Notes: generated by a model from the letters alone, not told the origin. 64,000 nucleotides of DNA from Janthinobacterium silvisoli (GCF_014200725.1 NZ_JACHCL010000002.1:310001-374000), one strand, 5' to 3'. Positions 39,910 through 48,745 are shown, numbered from the stretch's first letter. Numbers and translations are program-made.

Positions 39910-40139
39910 GGCGGGTGAGATTCACGCGCTGAAATGCACCAGTATGGGTGGTGCATTTCAGGTATGCGCAGCTTGACAGGCAGCGTGTTTGATCGGGCGC
40001 AGCACGATGGCGGATATCGCACTTGAGCGATCAACGACGTGCCTGTCGCCTGCAAATTAACTTGCAGTCACGTTGAAGTGAAAAATCAAGAATTACGGCA
40101 GAGGTCGTGTCTGAATTGCAGAACTGACCCTGCCTTCGC
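39185..40139 (-). repeat. Direct-duplication unit A (comEC 5' part and upstream region)
   Basis: This stretch corresponds to 40752-41824 in the same order and orientation: the first 242 codons of comEC, the upstream GCGCTGAAAT block, a TTGATCGGGCGCAG block and the GAAGTGAAAAATCA block. The protein parts are about 93 percent identical by eye. Unit B has about 110 extra bases before the last block. Confidence 0.85.
39929..39961. promoter_or_regulatory. 13-bp perfect palindrome upstream of comEC
   Basis: CTGAAATGCACCA and TGGTGCATTTCAG flank a 7-nt loop, 20 bases before the comEC start codon. In the duplicate the left arm is kept but the right arm is lost. It could be an operator or an RNA hairpin in the comEC leader. 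Confidence 0.55.
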
Positions 40140-40163
40140 GCTAGACGGGACCTTAACCGCGCC

Positions 40164-40382
40164 TCATTGTGCCCGGAAGCGTCCGTGCCGATCCGTTGGC
40201 TTCCGATTGCGCTCGCGGTGAATGTTGATGGAATAGCCCTGATTTGTAGCCCACGCTATCGCCTGGGCCTGAGTATCGCACTCGTGCAATAACCGCTCTG
40301 TCCCCTCTTGCTCAACCGCGTGATGAATGCCTGGTTCCCAGTTGCTGGGATTTTTAACCTTAACAATATCAACCTTTGCCAT
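40164..40382 (-). CDS. Small DUF2188-like protein
   Basis: Protein of 72 aa with a DUF2188-like order: HAVEQEG strand, a helix with TQAQAIAWATNQG, then INIHRERN and a DRHGRFR end. No function is known for such proteins. It lies in the unique DNA between the two comEC copies and may be acquired. A good upstream ribosome site is not obvious; moderate confidence that it is expressed. Confidence 0.5.
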   Translation of the reverse strand: MAKVDIVKVKNPSNWEPGIHHAVEQEGTERLLHECDTQAQAIAWATNQGYSINIHRERNRKPTDRHGRFRAQ

Positions 40383-40751
40383 AGAGCCTCGCTGTTTTGG
40401 AATATGAAGTTAGAGCGCGTTAGGTACATCACCTGCAATGCATCCTGTCGCGCATTATTTTACCGGTGGCGTAAAATTTCGTACCCCCGGCTGACGCCCA
40501 GCTTATCAGGTTGTGTTAGCGAAAAAATCACGAATTCTCACCCGCGAGGACCACGAACATTCTTCGGGTACCCAGACTTTGGTACAGCCGTTGTGCGCTC
40601 GTGCTGTGGGACGCCTGCAAAGCTTACGGTGCCGAAGCGCGGGTCGTAGGCCTAGCTGCGCAATAATGAGCGCCAGGGAAAAACTAATTGTCGTAGATCG
40701 AAAGATCGCCGGCTGAGCCAGGGAAGAACTTAATTGTCTTTCACCAGAGCA
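40383..40751. other. Spacer between small gene and comEC duplicate
   Basis: About 370 bases with no convincing gene on either strand. Composition is mixed. It carries the junction to the truncated comEC copy at about 40751. I saw no inverted terminal repeats or transposase remains. Confidence 0.5.
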
Positions 40752-41476
40752 ATCGCCCGCTGGTCCCCCACCACCAGCGCCACGATCACGCCCGCATAGG
40801 GCTGGCCCTGCAAACTGCGCTCGATGCGCGTGCGCACAGCAGCCCGGCACGCTTCCACAATGTTAGCGAAACCCGGCACGAAACCGGTCAAGCGTACATT
40901 TGGCGTATCGGCCCGAGGCTGCGGCCGCACATAGCCCGTCGCGCGCACGCCCTGCTCCAGCAACCACACCTCATAATCAAAGCCCATGGGATTCGCATTG
41001 CCGTGAGAACGCTGCAGCCGCACCGTCAACTGCCAACGCTCCCCCGGCTGCACATCGCCCACCTCATTCGTCACCTCATCGCGAAACCCCTTGTACCAGG
41101 ACAGCGCAATCAGAGGCGGCACCTGCGCCCCCACCGCCTTTTCCACCGCAAAATTAAAGCGCACGCCCTGCTCGAAGTGATATGGCAGGCTGGCAATGGT
41201 GCCGGTGACAGTGATATCACGACCTTCGTCGACCAAGGCCAGCTGGGGAGCTAGCGCGAGTTGGGCTAGCCAGGCGGCCCAGAAGAAGCCAAGGATGACG
41301 CCACCGATGCATCCTGAAAGCAGGCGCAGCAATGCACGCTGGTGGCGCAGTGCGTATCCGGCTAACAGGCAGGCCAGGCAGGCGACCGCCAGCGTGGTTC
41401 CAGCATGGGCAGGCAGCGCCGCCTGCGTCTGCAGCCAGAAAGCGCCAACGGCAAAGCCGAGGATAAAGGTGGGCAT
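40730..41476 (-). pseudogene. Truncated comEC copy (N-terminal 243 codons)
   Basis: Opens with the same MPTFILGFA start as comEC and follows it for about 242 residues with roughly 17 substitutions, then leaves homology after VALVVGDQRAI and stops seven codons later. It has the first membrane segments and DUF4131 domain only, no channel and no nuclease-like domain. Differences cluster towards the break (residues 196-224), so it looks like another allele rather than a fresh duplication. The frame is open, so a short membrane protein could still be made. Confidence 0.9.
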
Positions 41477-41824
41477 GGCGGGTGGGAGTCACGCGCTGAA
41501 ATACACCAGTATGGGCGACGGAGGCCAGGCATGCGCATCTTTATAAATAGCGCTTTTGATCGGGCGCAGTACGGTGGCGGATATCGTACTTGCGCGGTCC
41601 GAGGAAGGTAGAACAGTTTTGCCACTCAGACACGATCTGCCATGCATATCAATTCTTGGCTTCACTGTGTTCTGGAAGCCGTTTACTGGCTTGCTACTCT
41701 TACGCACTAGCAGTGTCCCTGCATGCAGGTCACCAGCAAAATAGGGTGTCGGCCTGTTTGAAGTGAAAAATCAGGAATTACGGCGGATGTCGTGTCTGAA
41801 TGGCAGAACTGGCCCTGCCTTCGC
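40752..41824 (-). repeat. Direct-duplication unit B (truncated comEC and upstream region)
   Basis: Partner of 39185-40139; see that entry. It directly precedes the AT-rich HamA/HamB operon. Confidence 0.85.
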
Positions 41825-42013
41825 AAGAACAACTTCAGCTGCGTGATTATTGGATAGATTATGATCAAGTGTATCTGCCATGATAGCAATGATGTCACAT
41901 TGATTTCCGAACATCAAGAAATCCGTTACCATTCGTGTGAATTGGCTCCTTAACTGGTAGTTTACTTACAGAAGACTACTTATGGGTTTGATCGTTTCAG
42001 CGTAGAGAATAAT
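41477..42013. other. Spacer between comEC duplicate and hamA
   Basis: About 537 bases without a convincing gene. The first 350 match the comEC upstream region (unit B); from about 41825 the sequence turns AT-rich and leads to hamA, so the border of the acquired DNA is near 41824. A weak GAGA site precedes hamA. Confidence 0.55.
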
Positions 42014-42832
42014 ATGGCCGTAAAAGATATCCGACACGAATCTAGTGATGATTCGAGCGTTTCACTTTGTATTATTGATGATTTGTCCGATGAGCTTAAG
42101 GGAATAATAAAATTAGAGCTTTCTAAAGTTTGTCATGGGCCCGCCAAGGCAGAAGAAGGTAGGAAGTCGTATGCTTACGAACCTACAATACGTGAATTTG
42201 TTAAGCGATACAAAGATAAGTCACCAACAACTAAGTTGGGAATGATCGGCGAACTTCTTTGCCATATTCTTTTATTTAGTTTCAACAATGAATTAAAGGC
42301 AGCAAGTCCATTTTTTAATATGGAAGAAGGAAGTATTAAAAAAGGCTTCGACTTGATGATTATAAACTCTACCGATAATTCATTCTGGATAACAGAAGTT
42401 AAATCTGGTGAGCTTGGAGAAAAAGATAAACAACAAAAAATACGCGGCCTTATCGATCTAGCAAAGTCTGATTTAATCGAGAGATTAACATCAAAGAACG
42501 CAACAATTTGGTACTCCGCCATAAATAATATTGATATATCTTTATCTGGAAACATGCCAGAAAAGAAAATACTCAAAGATCTTTTAGAAGAATTTATTGA
42601 GGGAAAAGACGAAATTGTCACGAAAGATTCAAAATCTATGAATGTTTTCCTTGTGCCGATTCTTTTTGAAAATACTCTCAACTCCATCGACTTACAAACA
42701 ATAAAAGACAAGCATTCAAAATTGATTTCCGCTGGAGATTTTTCACGATGCCTTATTTTTGCAATTCAAAAGTCGACAATAATTAAAGTAGAAAAATTCT
42801 TAATTGAAGAAGCGGAAGGAGCTAGCAAATGA
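42014..42832 (+). CDS. hamA: HamA-like nuclease of a Hachiman defence system (DUF1837)
   Basis: Effector of a Hachiman-type anti-phage system: in the family HamA is a PD-(D/E)XK-type DNase restrained by the HamB helicase. This 272-aa protein shows the expected core: GMIGELLCHILLF (Glu80), KKGFDLMII (Asp113) and FWITEVKSGE (Glu128, Lys130), i.e. E...D...ExK. The C-terminal helices end LIEEAEGASK. Its stop overlaps the hamB start (ATGA), so the two are translated together. The DNA is clearly AT-rich compared with both flanks, as expected for a transferred defence module. The related AbpA of AbpAB is a possible alternative name. Confidence 0.85.
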   Translation: MAVKDIRHESSDDSSVSLCIIDDLSDELKGIIKLELSKVCHGPAKAEEGRKSYAYEPTIREFVKRYKDKSPTTKLGMIGELLCHILLFSFNNELKAASPFFNMEEGSIKKGFDLMIINSTDNSFWITEVKSGELGEKDKQQKIRGLIDLAKSDLIERLTSKNATIWYSAINNIDISLSGNMPEKKILKDLLEEFIEGKDEIVTKDSKSMNVFLVPILFENTLNSIDLQTIKDKHSKLISAGDFSRCLIFAIQKSTIIKVEKFLIEEAEGASK

Positions 42833-45288
42833 GTGAAACATTAACATTGAGAATTATTCGCTCATCAAAAATATCTGAACTTTTAAAAAAGCTATACTTC
42901 TCAGAAAATTCGGACAAACAGTCATCCTCTGTCCTCAAAATTGCTCTTTTATTTTTAAATAGCGAAAAAGATGTTGTAAAAGAATTCGGTTATAGACTTC
43001 TATTGAAATATGCGAACAAGACAGGAAATTTTGTTCCACTTTATGATGTGGCCGCATTGTTAGGTTTCACACCGATTATGTCACTTTTGAAACAACAGTC
43101 ATTATTGCCTGAAAATAATGGCTTTCTTGACACTCTCATGTCAGCTTATAGAGAAAATTTTAAAGTAGGCGATATCTATCAAACAGAAAACCAGAGTGCT
43201 TTATTTAAGCAGTTTTCAGATTCTGTGGGTGAAAGCATAGCCGTTGTGGCACCTACTTCCTATGGAAAGTCGCAGCTAATCGAGCAATCTATCGCGACCA
43301 ATCAGAAATTAAATATTGCAATCCTAGTTCCTTCGAAAGCACTAATTTCGCAAACGAGGCGTAGAGTTTTAGCGCAGATTGACTCTCAGCAAGTACGTCA
43401 AGTTATCGTGCATCACGATATGGCATTTGACATACAGCAGCCCTTGATTGCTGTGGTAACGCAAGAGCGACTGCTTCGACTGCTTCAGAAAAATCCCACC
43501 CTTAGCTTTGACCTTCTCTTTGTGGATGAGGCTCATAACTTACTAAGCGATGACAAACGTGCCAGATTACTAGCAAGCGTGATAATTATTGCAAGAATAA
43601 GAAACAATAATTTAGCGGTAAAATACCTTACTCCATTTCTTATTTCTTCCGACAGCTTAAAATTATCTGCGAAAACGCATGATATCCGCGAAATTAAAAT
43701 TTTAGAAAAATTAAAAACAGAAGATTACTATACCTGCGATATTCATTCTGAAAAAAAGCTCAAATTATATGACCAATTTATGAATGATTTTTATGACACT
43801 GGAGACAGACAATATCTGAGTGAAATAGAACTTCTTCTAGAGAAGAAAAAAAATAAAAATATTGTTTACCTGAACAAACCCAAAAGTATAGAAATTTTTG
43901 CTGAACAGATTTCGAACTCATTTGAAAAAAACATTACCTCAGAACTTAATCGTGTCTGCGATGAAATATCGGAATATGTTCATCCCGATTATCGTATTTT
44001 GGGCTGCCTACGGCGTGGGGTTGCATACCATCATGGTGCAGTCCCTGACGTTGTTCGAGCATATATTGAAACTTCGTTTAGGAAAGATCCTTCGGTTAAA
44101 TGGATTATCACAAACTCTACACTTTTAGAAGGAGTAAACATTCCTGCAGAGACATTATTTGTCTTGGATGCACGTAAAGGCAGAGGTAGCCTAACCACTC
44201 CACAGTTTAGAAATCTAGTCGGCAGGGTAAATCGTTTCAGTGAGATATTTGATTTGGAAAATGGAGATCCTAAACTTCTTCTTCCATCAATATATTTAAT
44301 TAATTGCAATTATTCCCGCGCTAATTCCAATTATGAAAAATATTTGACCAAAGTGGCAAAAATTGATGGAAAAATAGATGACGTGATTTCCAATCCGCTG
44401 TTGAGTGGAGCAGCCGACAGCGCTGAAAATGCCAAGAAAAAGGCAGAAGACTTTGCCTTTATTGAAAATATTGAACCAAATGGCAATCTACGGCCAGATC
44501 CAACATTCGCAACTACAGAGGTTGGTAGGCTTTGCCATATTCATAGCGTTTTTGAATTCGATATTTTTAAGCACGAAAAAGAGATGGAAGCTCAAGTCAA
44601 GATTTTCACAGATAAAAAAATTCAGATTGGCGACGCGACAATTTTAATGCAATTAATTTCCGAGTTATTTGTCTCAAAGATTGACGATGAAGACGCACAA
44701 AAAAATAAAGCCGTTAATTTACTTAGGTTGCGAAATACAGCGGCACAAGCTTTTTATGCTATGTTCTTTGACTGGAGAATTAATCAAGTCAATTATAGCC
44801 GAATGATTGGCAATTTCATTAAGTATTGGAAAAAAATAGTCGAGAATGAGAAAGATACTATCGTATTTGTTGGCCGCTGGGGAACAATTCCTAGGGAAGG
44901 GTTCATCGAAAACTATGTAGACTTAAAAACTTTATCTGATTATGAAATGATTAATCTAGCTATAGTGAGAATCAAAGAAGAACAAGATTTCTTGGATAAT
45001 ACACTTGTGAAATTCTTAGAAATTTTGAATGATCTACAGTTAATTGAAGAACAATTGTATAACAAAGTTAAATATGGCACTAACGATGCCGATCAAATAG
45101 CGCTAATTAAAAATGGTTTCTCTCATATTGCTGCAAACGTGCTTTTAGCAAAATATCGTCAGTTTTTTCAAATTGACGAGGAAGGGAAAGTCAGCATACT
45201 TGCTGGAATTAGAAATTCTTTTCAAGCCAGACAGGAGAAAGAATTAATTACATTTGAAGTCGAGTGGTCGGGGCTGATAGGAAAGTAA
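42829..45288 (+). CDS. hamB: HamB-like SF2 helicase of a Hachiman defence system
   Basis: Superfamily-2 (Ski2-like) DNA helicase/translocase of 819 aa. Motifs: Walker A APTSYGKS (141-148), motif Ia VPSKALISQ, DEAH box FVDEAHNL (233-236), YHHGAVP (400-406), TLLEGVNIPA (431-440) and the arginine-finger motif FRNLVGRVNR (460-469). The C-terminal 350 residues are helical without a known domain. In Hachiman the helicase senses damaged or phage DNA and frees HamA. Same AT-rich composition as hamA. A 9-bp inverted repeat lies 20 bases after the stop. Confidence 0.88.
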   Translation: MSETLTLRIIRSSKISELLKKLYFSENSDKQSSSVLKIALLFLNSEKDVVKEFGYRLLLKYANKTGNFVPLYDVAALLGFTPIMSLLKQQSLLPENNGFLDTLMSAYRENFKVGDIYQTENQSALFKQFSDSVGESIAVVAPTSYGKSQLIEQSIATNQKLNIAILVPSKALISQTRRRVLAQIDSQQVRQVIVHHDMAFDIQQPLIAVVTQERLLRLLQKNPTLSFDLLFVDEAHNLLSDDKRARLLASVIIIARIRNNNLAVKYLTPFLISSDSLKLSAKTHDIREIKILEKLKTEDYYTCDIHSEKKLKLYDQFMNDFYDTGDRQYLSEIELLLEKKKNKNIVYLNKPKSIEIFAEQISNSFEKNITSELNRVCDEISEYVHPDYRILGCLRRGVAYHHGAVPDVVRAYIETSFRKDPSVKWIITNSTLLEGVNIPAETLFVLDARKGRGSLTTPQFRNLVGRVNRFSEIFDLENGDPKLLLPSIYLINCNYSRANSNYEKYLTKVAKIDGKIDDVISNPLLSGAADSAENAKKKAEDFAFIENIEPNGNLRPDPTFATTEVGRLCHIHSVFEFDIFKHEKEMEAQVKIFTDKKIQIGDATILMQLISELFVSKIDDEDAQKNKAVNLLRLRNTAAQAFYAMFFDWRINQVNYSRMIGNFIKYWKKIVENEKDTIVFVGRWGTIPREGFIENYVDLKTLSDYEMINLAIVRIKEEQDFLDNTLVKFLEILNDLQLIEEQLYNKVKYGTNDADQIALIKNGFSHIAANVLLAKYRQFFQIDEEGKVSILAGIRNSFQARQEKELITFEVEWSGLIGK

Positions 45289-45310
45289 ATTTTCAAGCAA
45301 ACCATATTTC

Positions 45311-45346
45311 CACAATGTTCACAAAATGCAATTAGAAAACATTGTG
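45311..45346. terminator. Possible hairpin after hamB
   Basis: CACAATGTT and AACATTGTG form a 9-bp stem with an 18-nt loop. No T-run follows, so it may be Rho-dependent, protective or chance. Confidence 0.4.
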
Positions 45347-45446
45347 ACGTCTAAACAAGATGGATCAAGAGACTAAACGGGGACTAGACAACTAGCATGT
45401 GAAATACGCCTCCCACGCTCACCCCCACAATTTTTTACTTTCAACC

Positions 45447-45472
45447 GCAACTTTTCTCCCCCCTCCGTCGAA
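45447..45472 (+). promoter_or_regulatory. SigF/NrsF-type ECF promoter-like site
   Basis: GCAACT, 16 nt, CGAA. The Caulobacter SigF (NrsF-controlled) promoter is GTAACC-N16-CGAA; this has two mismatches and the exact spacing. It is 55 nt upstream of the peroxiredoxin start in an otherwise empty region. Confidence 0.45.
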
Positions 45473-45527
45473 CCGAACGAAATGACGATCAACAGATAGT
45501 CAAACAACCTCACACACGGAGTTCACA

Positions 45528-46088
45528 ATGGCACGTCTAGCGACAAATCTGGCAAAAGCGGCAACCTCTTTCATTCTGGCGCTGGCAGCATCATCTGTCT
45601 TCGCGGCCTTGCCTGAAGGCGCAAAAGCGCCGGATTTTCAACTCGATGCGGCGCTGGCTGGCAAGCCGATGAACTTCTCGCTGGCAAAAGCACTGAAAAA
45701 AGGCCCGGTCGTGCTGTATTTCTTCCCGGCTGCCTTCACGCAAGGTTGCACGGTGGAGGCGCATGAATTTGCGGAAGCGACCGATGATTTCAGCAAGATG
45801 AATGCGACCGTGATTGGCGTGACGGCGGGCAATGCCGACCGCGTAGCCGAGTTTTCCAAGCTAGAATGCCGTGACAAGTTTGCCGTGGCGGCCGATCCGG
45901 GCGCCAAGGTTGCTGCCACGTATCAGACCCAGTTCCGCACCAAGGATGGCAAGGCTCTCTCCGAGCGCACCTCGTTCGTGATTGCACCCGATGGCAAGAT
46001 TTTGCTCAGCTACACGGATCCTAATCCGGAATTGCATATCCAGAAAGCAATGAGCGCGGTTACGGCCTGGTACAAGGCAGCCAAATGA
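45528..46088 (+). CDS. Exported peroxiredoxin (AhpC/TSA family)
   Basis: Thiol peroxidase of 186 aa with a signal peptide (cleavage after VFA, residue 26). The peroxidatic Cys74 is in AFTQGCTVEAHEF; a second Cys114 (KLECRDKF) may resolve it. It would remove peroxide in the periplasm and be re-reduced by the DsbD-like protein encoded next. ATG 45528 has an ACGGAG site. It is the first gene of a probable peroxiredoxin/DsbD/ECF/NrsF operon. Confidence 0.88.
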   Translation: MARLATNLAKAATSFILALAASSVFAALPEGAKAPDFQLDAALAGKPMNFSLAKALKKGPVVLYFFPAAFTQGCTVEAHEFAEATDDFSKMNATVIGVTAGNADRVAEFSKLECRDKFAVAADPGAKVAATYQTQFRTKDGKALSERTSFVIAPDGKILLSYTDPNPELHIQKAMSAVTAWYKAAK

Positions 46089-46122
46089 ACATCAGCACGA
46101 TGAGCGAGGGTGGGAGCACACG

Positions 46123-47379
46123 ATGCTGACGATACTCGCCGCCGCATTCCTGGGGGGATTGATCCTCAACTTCATGCCTTGCGTCTTCCCGGTGATTTCA
46201 CTGAAGGCGTTTGGCCTGATCCGCCATGTGCACGACCGGCGCACGGTGCGCATCGAGGGCCTGGCCTTTATGACTGGCGTGGTCGTCACCATGCTGCTGC
46301 TGGGCGCTGCGCTGCTGACGGCGCGCGCCGGTGGTTCGGCGGTCGGCTGGGGCTTTCAGCTGCAGTCGCCTGTGCTGATTGCCGCGCTGTCCTTGATCAT
46401 GCTCGGCTCTGCCCTCAATCTGATGGGCGTGTTCGAGTTCGGCCTGGCGGCGCAACGCATCGGTGGCGTGGCGGGCCCGAAATCAGGGCCGCTCGGGGCT
46501 GCGCTGACCGGTGCGCTGGCCATCGTCGTGGCCACGCCTTGCACGGCGCCTTTCATGGCAGGGGCCATCGGCGCCGCGCTGGTGCGCCCGCCGCTGGAAG
46601 CCATGTCTATCTTCCTGGCGCTGGCATTGGGTTTTGCCGCGCCATTTACCGCTGTTTCGCTGGTACCAGCCTGTGCACGGCTATTGCCCAAGCCAGGCGC
46701 ATGGATGGCTACCCTCAAGCAGGTGCTGGCTTTCCCTATGCTGGCTGCGGCAGCGTGGCTGGCCTGGGTATTGGCGCAACAGGCTGGTTCGGCTGCACTG
46801 GGCGTGTTGCTGGCGTCGTCTGTCGTACTGGGTTTTGCTGCCTGGTTGTATGGCGTGGCGCAACGGCGGCAGTTTTCCGGCTTGCGTCATCGGCCGCAGC
46901 TGTTTGTGTCGATCGTGCTGCTGATTGGCCTGGCCCTTCCGCTGGCTGGCTTGCCCACGACCAGTGATGGCGACAGCACGGCCACTACGGTCGCCGCTGC
47001 ACCGGCCACATCGGCCCCGCAGGACAAGCCCGCCAAATGGACACCGCAAGAGATTATTGCGCAGCGCGGCCATGGCAAGCCCATCTTCGTCAACTTCACG
47101 GCTTCCTGGTGCATAACCTGCCAGGTGAATGACAAGGCGGCTTTGTCGACCAAGGCGGTGAAAGATGCGATGATGCAAACCGGAACGGTTTACATGATTG
47201 CGGACTCCACCAAATATAATGCCGATATCGACCAGGCTATCAGCCAGTTCGGCCGTGGCGGCTTGCCCGTGTATGTGGTGTATCCGGCCGATGGTGGCGA
47301 GCCTGTACTGCTGCCTCAGCTGCTTAGCCCCGATATCGTGACGTCGGCCCTGGAAAAAGCCGCAAAGAGCCACTCGTAA
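46123..47379 (+). CDS. DsbD-like thiol reductant conduit (no N-terminal domain)
   Basis: Inner-membrane protein of 418 aa. It begins directly with the transmembrane domain (LNFMPCVFPV with Cys20, and VVATPCTAPFM, the two redox Cys), has about eight membrane helices, then a C-terminal thioredoxin-like domain with ASWCITCQVN (Cys pair near 330). Classic DsbD has an extra N-terminal periplasmic domain that is missing here, as in CcdA/ScsB-like short forms. It should pass electrons from cytoplasmic thioredoxin to periplasmic partners, probably the peroxiredoxin. 34 nt after the peroxiredoxin gene. Confidence 0.87.
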   Translation: MLTILAAAFLGGLILNFMPCVFPVISLKAFGLIRHVHDRRTVRIEGLAFMTGVVVTMLLLGAALLTARAGGSAVGWGFQLQSPVLIAALSLIMLGSALNLMGVFEFGLAAQRIGGVAGPKSGPLGAALTGALAIVVATPCTAPFMAGAIGAALVRPPLEAMSIFLALALGFAAPFTAVSLVPACARLLPKPGAWMATLKQVLAFPMLAAAAWLAWVLAQQAGSAALGVLLASSVVLGFAAWLYGVAQRRQFSGLRHRPQLFVSIVLLIGLALPLAGLPTTSDGDSTATTVAAAPATSAPQDKPAKWTPQEIIAQRGHGKPIFVNFTASWCITCQVNDKAALSTKAVKDAMMQTGTVYMIADSTKYNADIDQAISQFGRGGLPVYVVYPADGGEPVLLPQLLSPDIVTSALEKAAKSHS

Positions 47380-47392
47380 ACACCACCCGGTA

Positions 47393-47438
47393 CAAATCTC
47401 TGTCACCGGGTTTCAATCTTCACCGGGACAGAGATTTG
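47393..47438 (+). promoter_or_regulatory. Hairpin burying the TTG start of the ECF sigma gene
   Basis: CAAATCTCTGTC (47393-47404) pairs perfectly with GACAGAGATTTG (47427-47438). The stem extends inward by CCGG/CCGG and outward by CGGT/ACCG with single bulged A residues. The right arm holds the purine-rich ribosome-site region and the TTG start itself. No T-run follows, so it is not an intrinsic terminator. Confidence 0.55.
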
Positions 47439-48050
47439 ACCGAGATATCGCTGACTGAACCATCGCCGACTGAACCATCGCCGACTGAAAACGATGCTTC
47501 AAAAGCAGCGTGGCCGAAGCTGATGGCACGCGCGCAGGATGGCGATCAGCTGGCTTATTCGCGTTTGCTCAAGGCCATCGTGCCCGTGATTCGCGCGCTG
47601 GTCAGGCGCAAGATTTATCAGGATGACGCCTTCGTGGAAGATGTGGTGCAAGAAGTCTTGCTGGCCGTGCACCGGGTGCGGCACACCTATGACCCGCAGC
47701 GGCCATTCTTGCCCTGGCTATCGGCGATCATCTCCGCGCGCGCCATCGATGCCTTGCGCGCGCGCGGCCGCCGGGAATGCTGGGAGGTGGCCGATGAAGA
47801 GGCCATGCTCGAGCATCCAGATGCCTCTATCGCGGATGGACATGACAGGCTCGCGCCAGCGCAGGAAGTGAATAACTTGCTGAGCCGCCTGCCCGACCGC
47901 CAGCGGCAGATGGTGGAGCTGGTCCATTTATCCGAAATGAGTCTTGCTGAAGCAGCGGCGAATAGCAGCATGACCTTATCGGCGGTGAAGTCCGTGCTAC
48001 ACCGCGCTTTCATCACGCTACGCCGCCATAAAGATACGCACCATGAGTAA
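47436..48050 (+). CDS. ECF sigma factor (NrsF-linked, SigF-like)
   Basis: Sigma factor of 204 aa with region 2 (about 35-105: YSRLLKAIVPVIRALVRRKI, DVVQEVLLAVHRVRHTYD and FLPWLSAIISARAIDALR) and region 4 (about 140-195: LLSRLPDRQRQMVELVHLSEMSL split by NSSMTLSAVKSVLHRAF). The start is TTG 47436; no in-frame ATG exists before region 2. The first codons repeat a TEPSP unit from a short DNA repeat. It overlaps the NrsF-like gene by 8 bases. Likely controls the peroxiredoxin/DsbD operon in response to oxidative or metal stress. Confidence 0.88.
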   Translation: MTEISLTEPSPTEPSPTENDASKAAWPKLMARAQDGDQLAYSRLLKAIVPVIRALVRRKIYQDDAFVEDVVQEVLLAVHRVRHTYDPQRPFLPWLSAIISARAIDALRARGRRECWEVADEEAMLEHPDASIADGHDRLAPAQEVNNLLSRLPDRQRQMVELVHLSEMSLAEAAANSSMTLSAVKSVLHRAFITLRRHKDTHHE

Positions 48051-48678
48051 TCACGACACCTTGATAGCCCAGCTTTGCGCCGAAGTGCAACCTGTGAAAA
48101 GAACTGCCCCACCTTGGCTCAGAGCCATGCTGTGGATGCTGGCCGCCCTGCCCTGCGGTTTTAGCGCGTCGCTGGCCATCCATCGACATGGGTCGGACTG
48201 GTCCAATCCCGGTGCGCTGTGGGCGGGACTGGCGATTTTTATTTCGCTCTGCCTGGGGCTACTCGCCATCACCACCGCGTTTACCCTCAGCATTGCCGGC
48301 CGCCGCATCACGCAATGGCACTGGTGGTCCCTCACTGCATTGTCTGTTGCCTGGCTGGTGGTGAATCTGATCGATGTCACAGCCTCAAACGAGCCATGGG
48401 GCGAGTTCGGCGATGGCATCTACTGCTACAGCTTCATGATGCTGGCGGGACTGCCGATGATGGTGGTCATCGTGAGCGCGCTGCGGCGCACCCGCGCGCT
48501 CCACCCTGCAAGCTGCCTTGCCATCGCTGGCCTGGGCGTTGCAGCACTGACGCAAATCCTGTTGGGCTTCTGCCACCCTGTGGCTGGTGACTTGATGGAC
48601 CTGCTCATGCATCTGGCGGCCGCCGCTACGCTGGTGGCGATCGGCGTGCTCGCAGGGCGGCGCTGGATTGCCATCTGA
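48043..48678 (+). CDS. NrsF-family membrane anti-sigma factor (DUF1109)
   Basis: Inner-membrane protein of 211 aa with six hydrophobic segments. It fits the NrsF/DUF1109 family of anti-sigma factors. Two Cys important in Caulobacter NrsF appear to be kept, at 128 (GIYCYSFMML, preceding PMMVV) and 177 (LLGFCHPVAGD), so sensing by thiol change is likely conserved. It sits directly after its cognate sigma gene. Loss of thiol reduction or metal binding would free the sigma factor (family knowledge). Confidence 0.85.
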   Translation: MSNHDTLIAQLCAEVQPVKRTAPPWLRAMLWMLAALPCGFSASLAIHRHGSDWSNPGALWAGLAIFISLCLGLLAITTAFTLSIAGRRITQWHWWSLTALSVAWLVVNLIDVTASNEPWGEFGDGIYCYSFMMLAGLPMMVVIVSALRRTRALHPASCLAIAGLGVAALTQILLGFCHPVAGDLMDLLMHLAAAATLVAIGVLAGRRWIAI

Positions 48679-48745
48679 GAGGGTGCCGGCCAGCCGCCAT
48701 GGCACGGTATAATCGGCCTCGCTTACTTCAACACCCAGGCACGAC

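Noticed and set aside
40383..40751. Insertion-sequence remnant between the comEC copies
   Set aside because: No terminal repeats, target duplication or transposase-like peptide could be seen.
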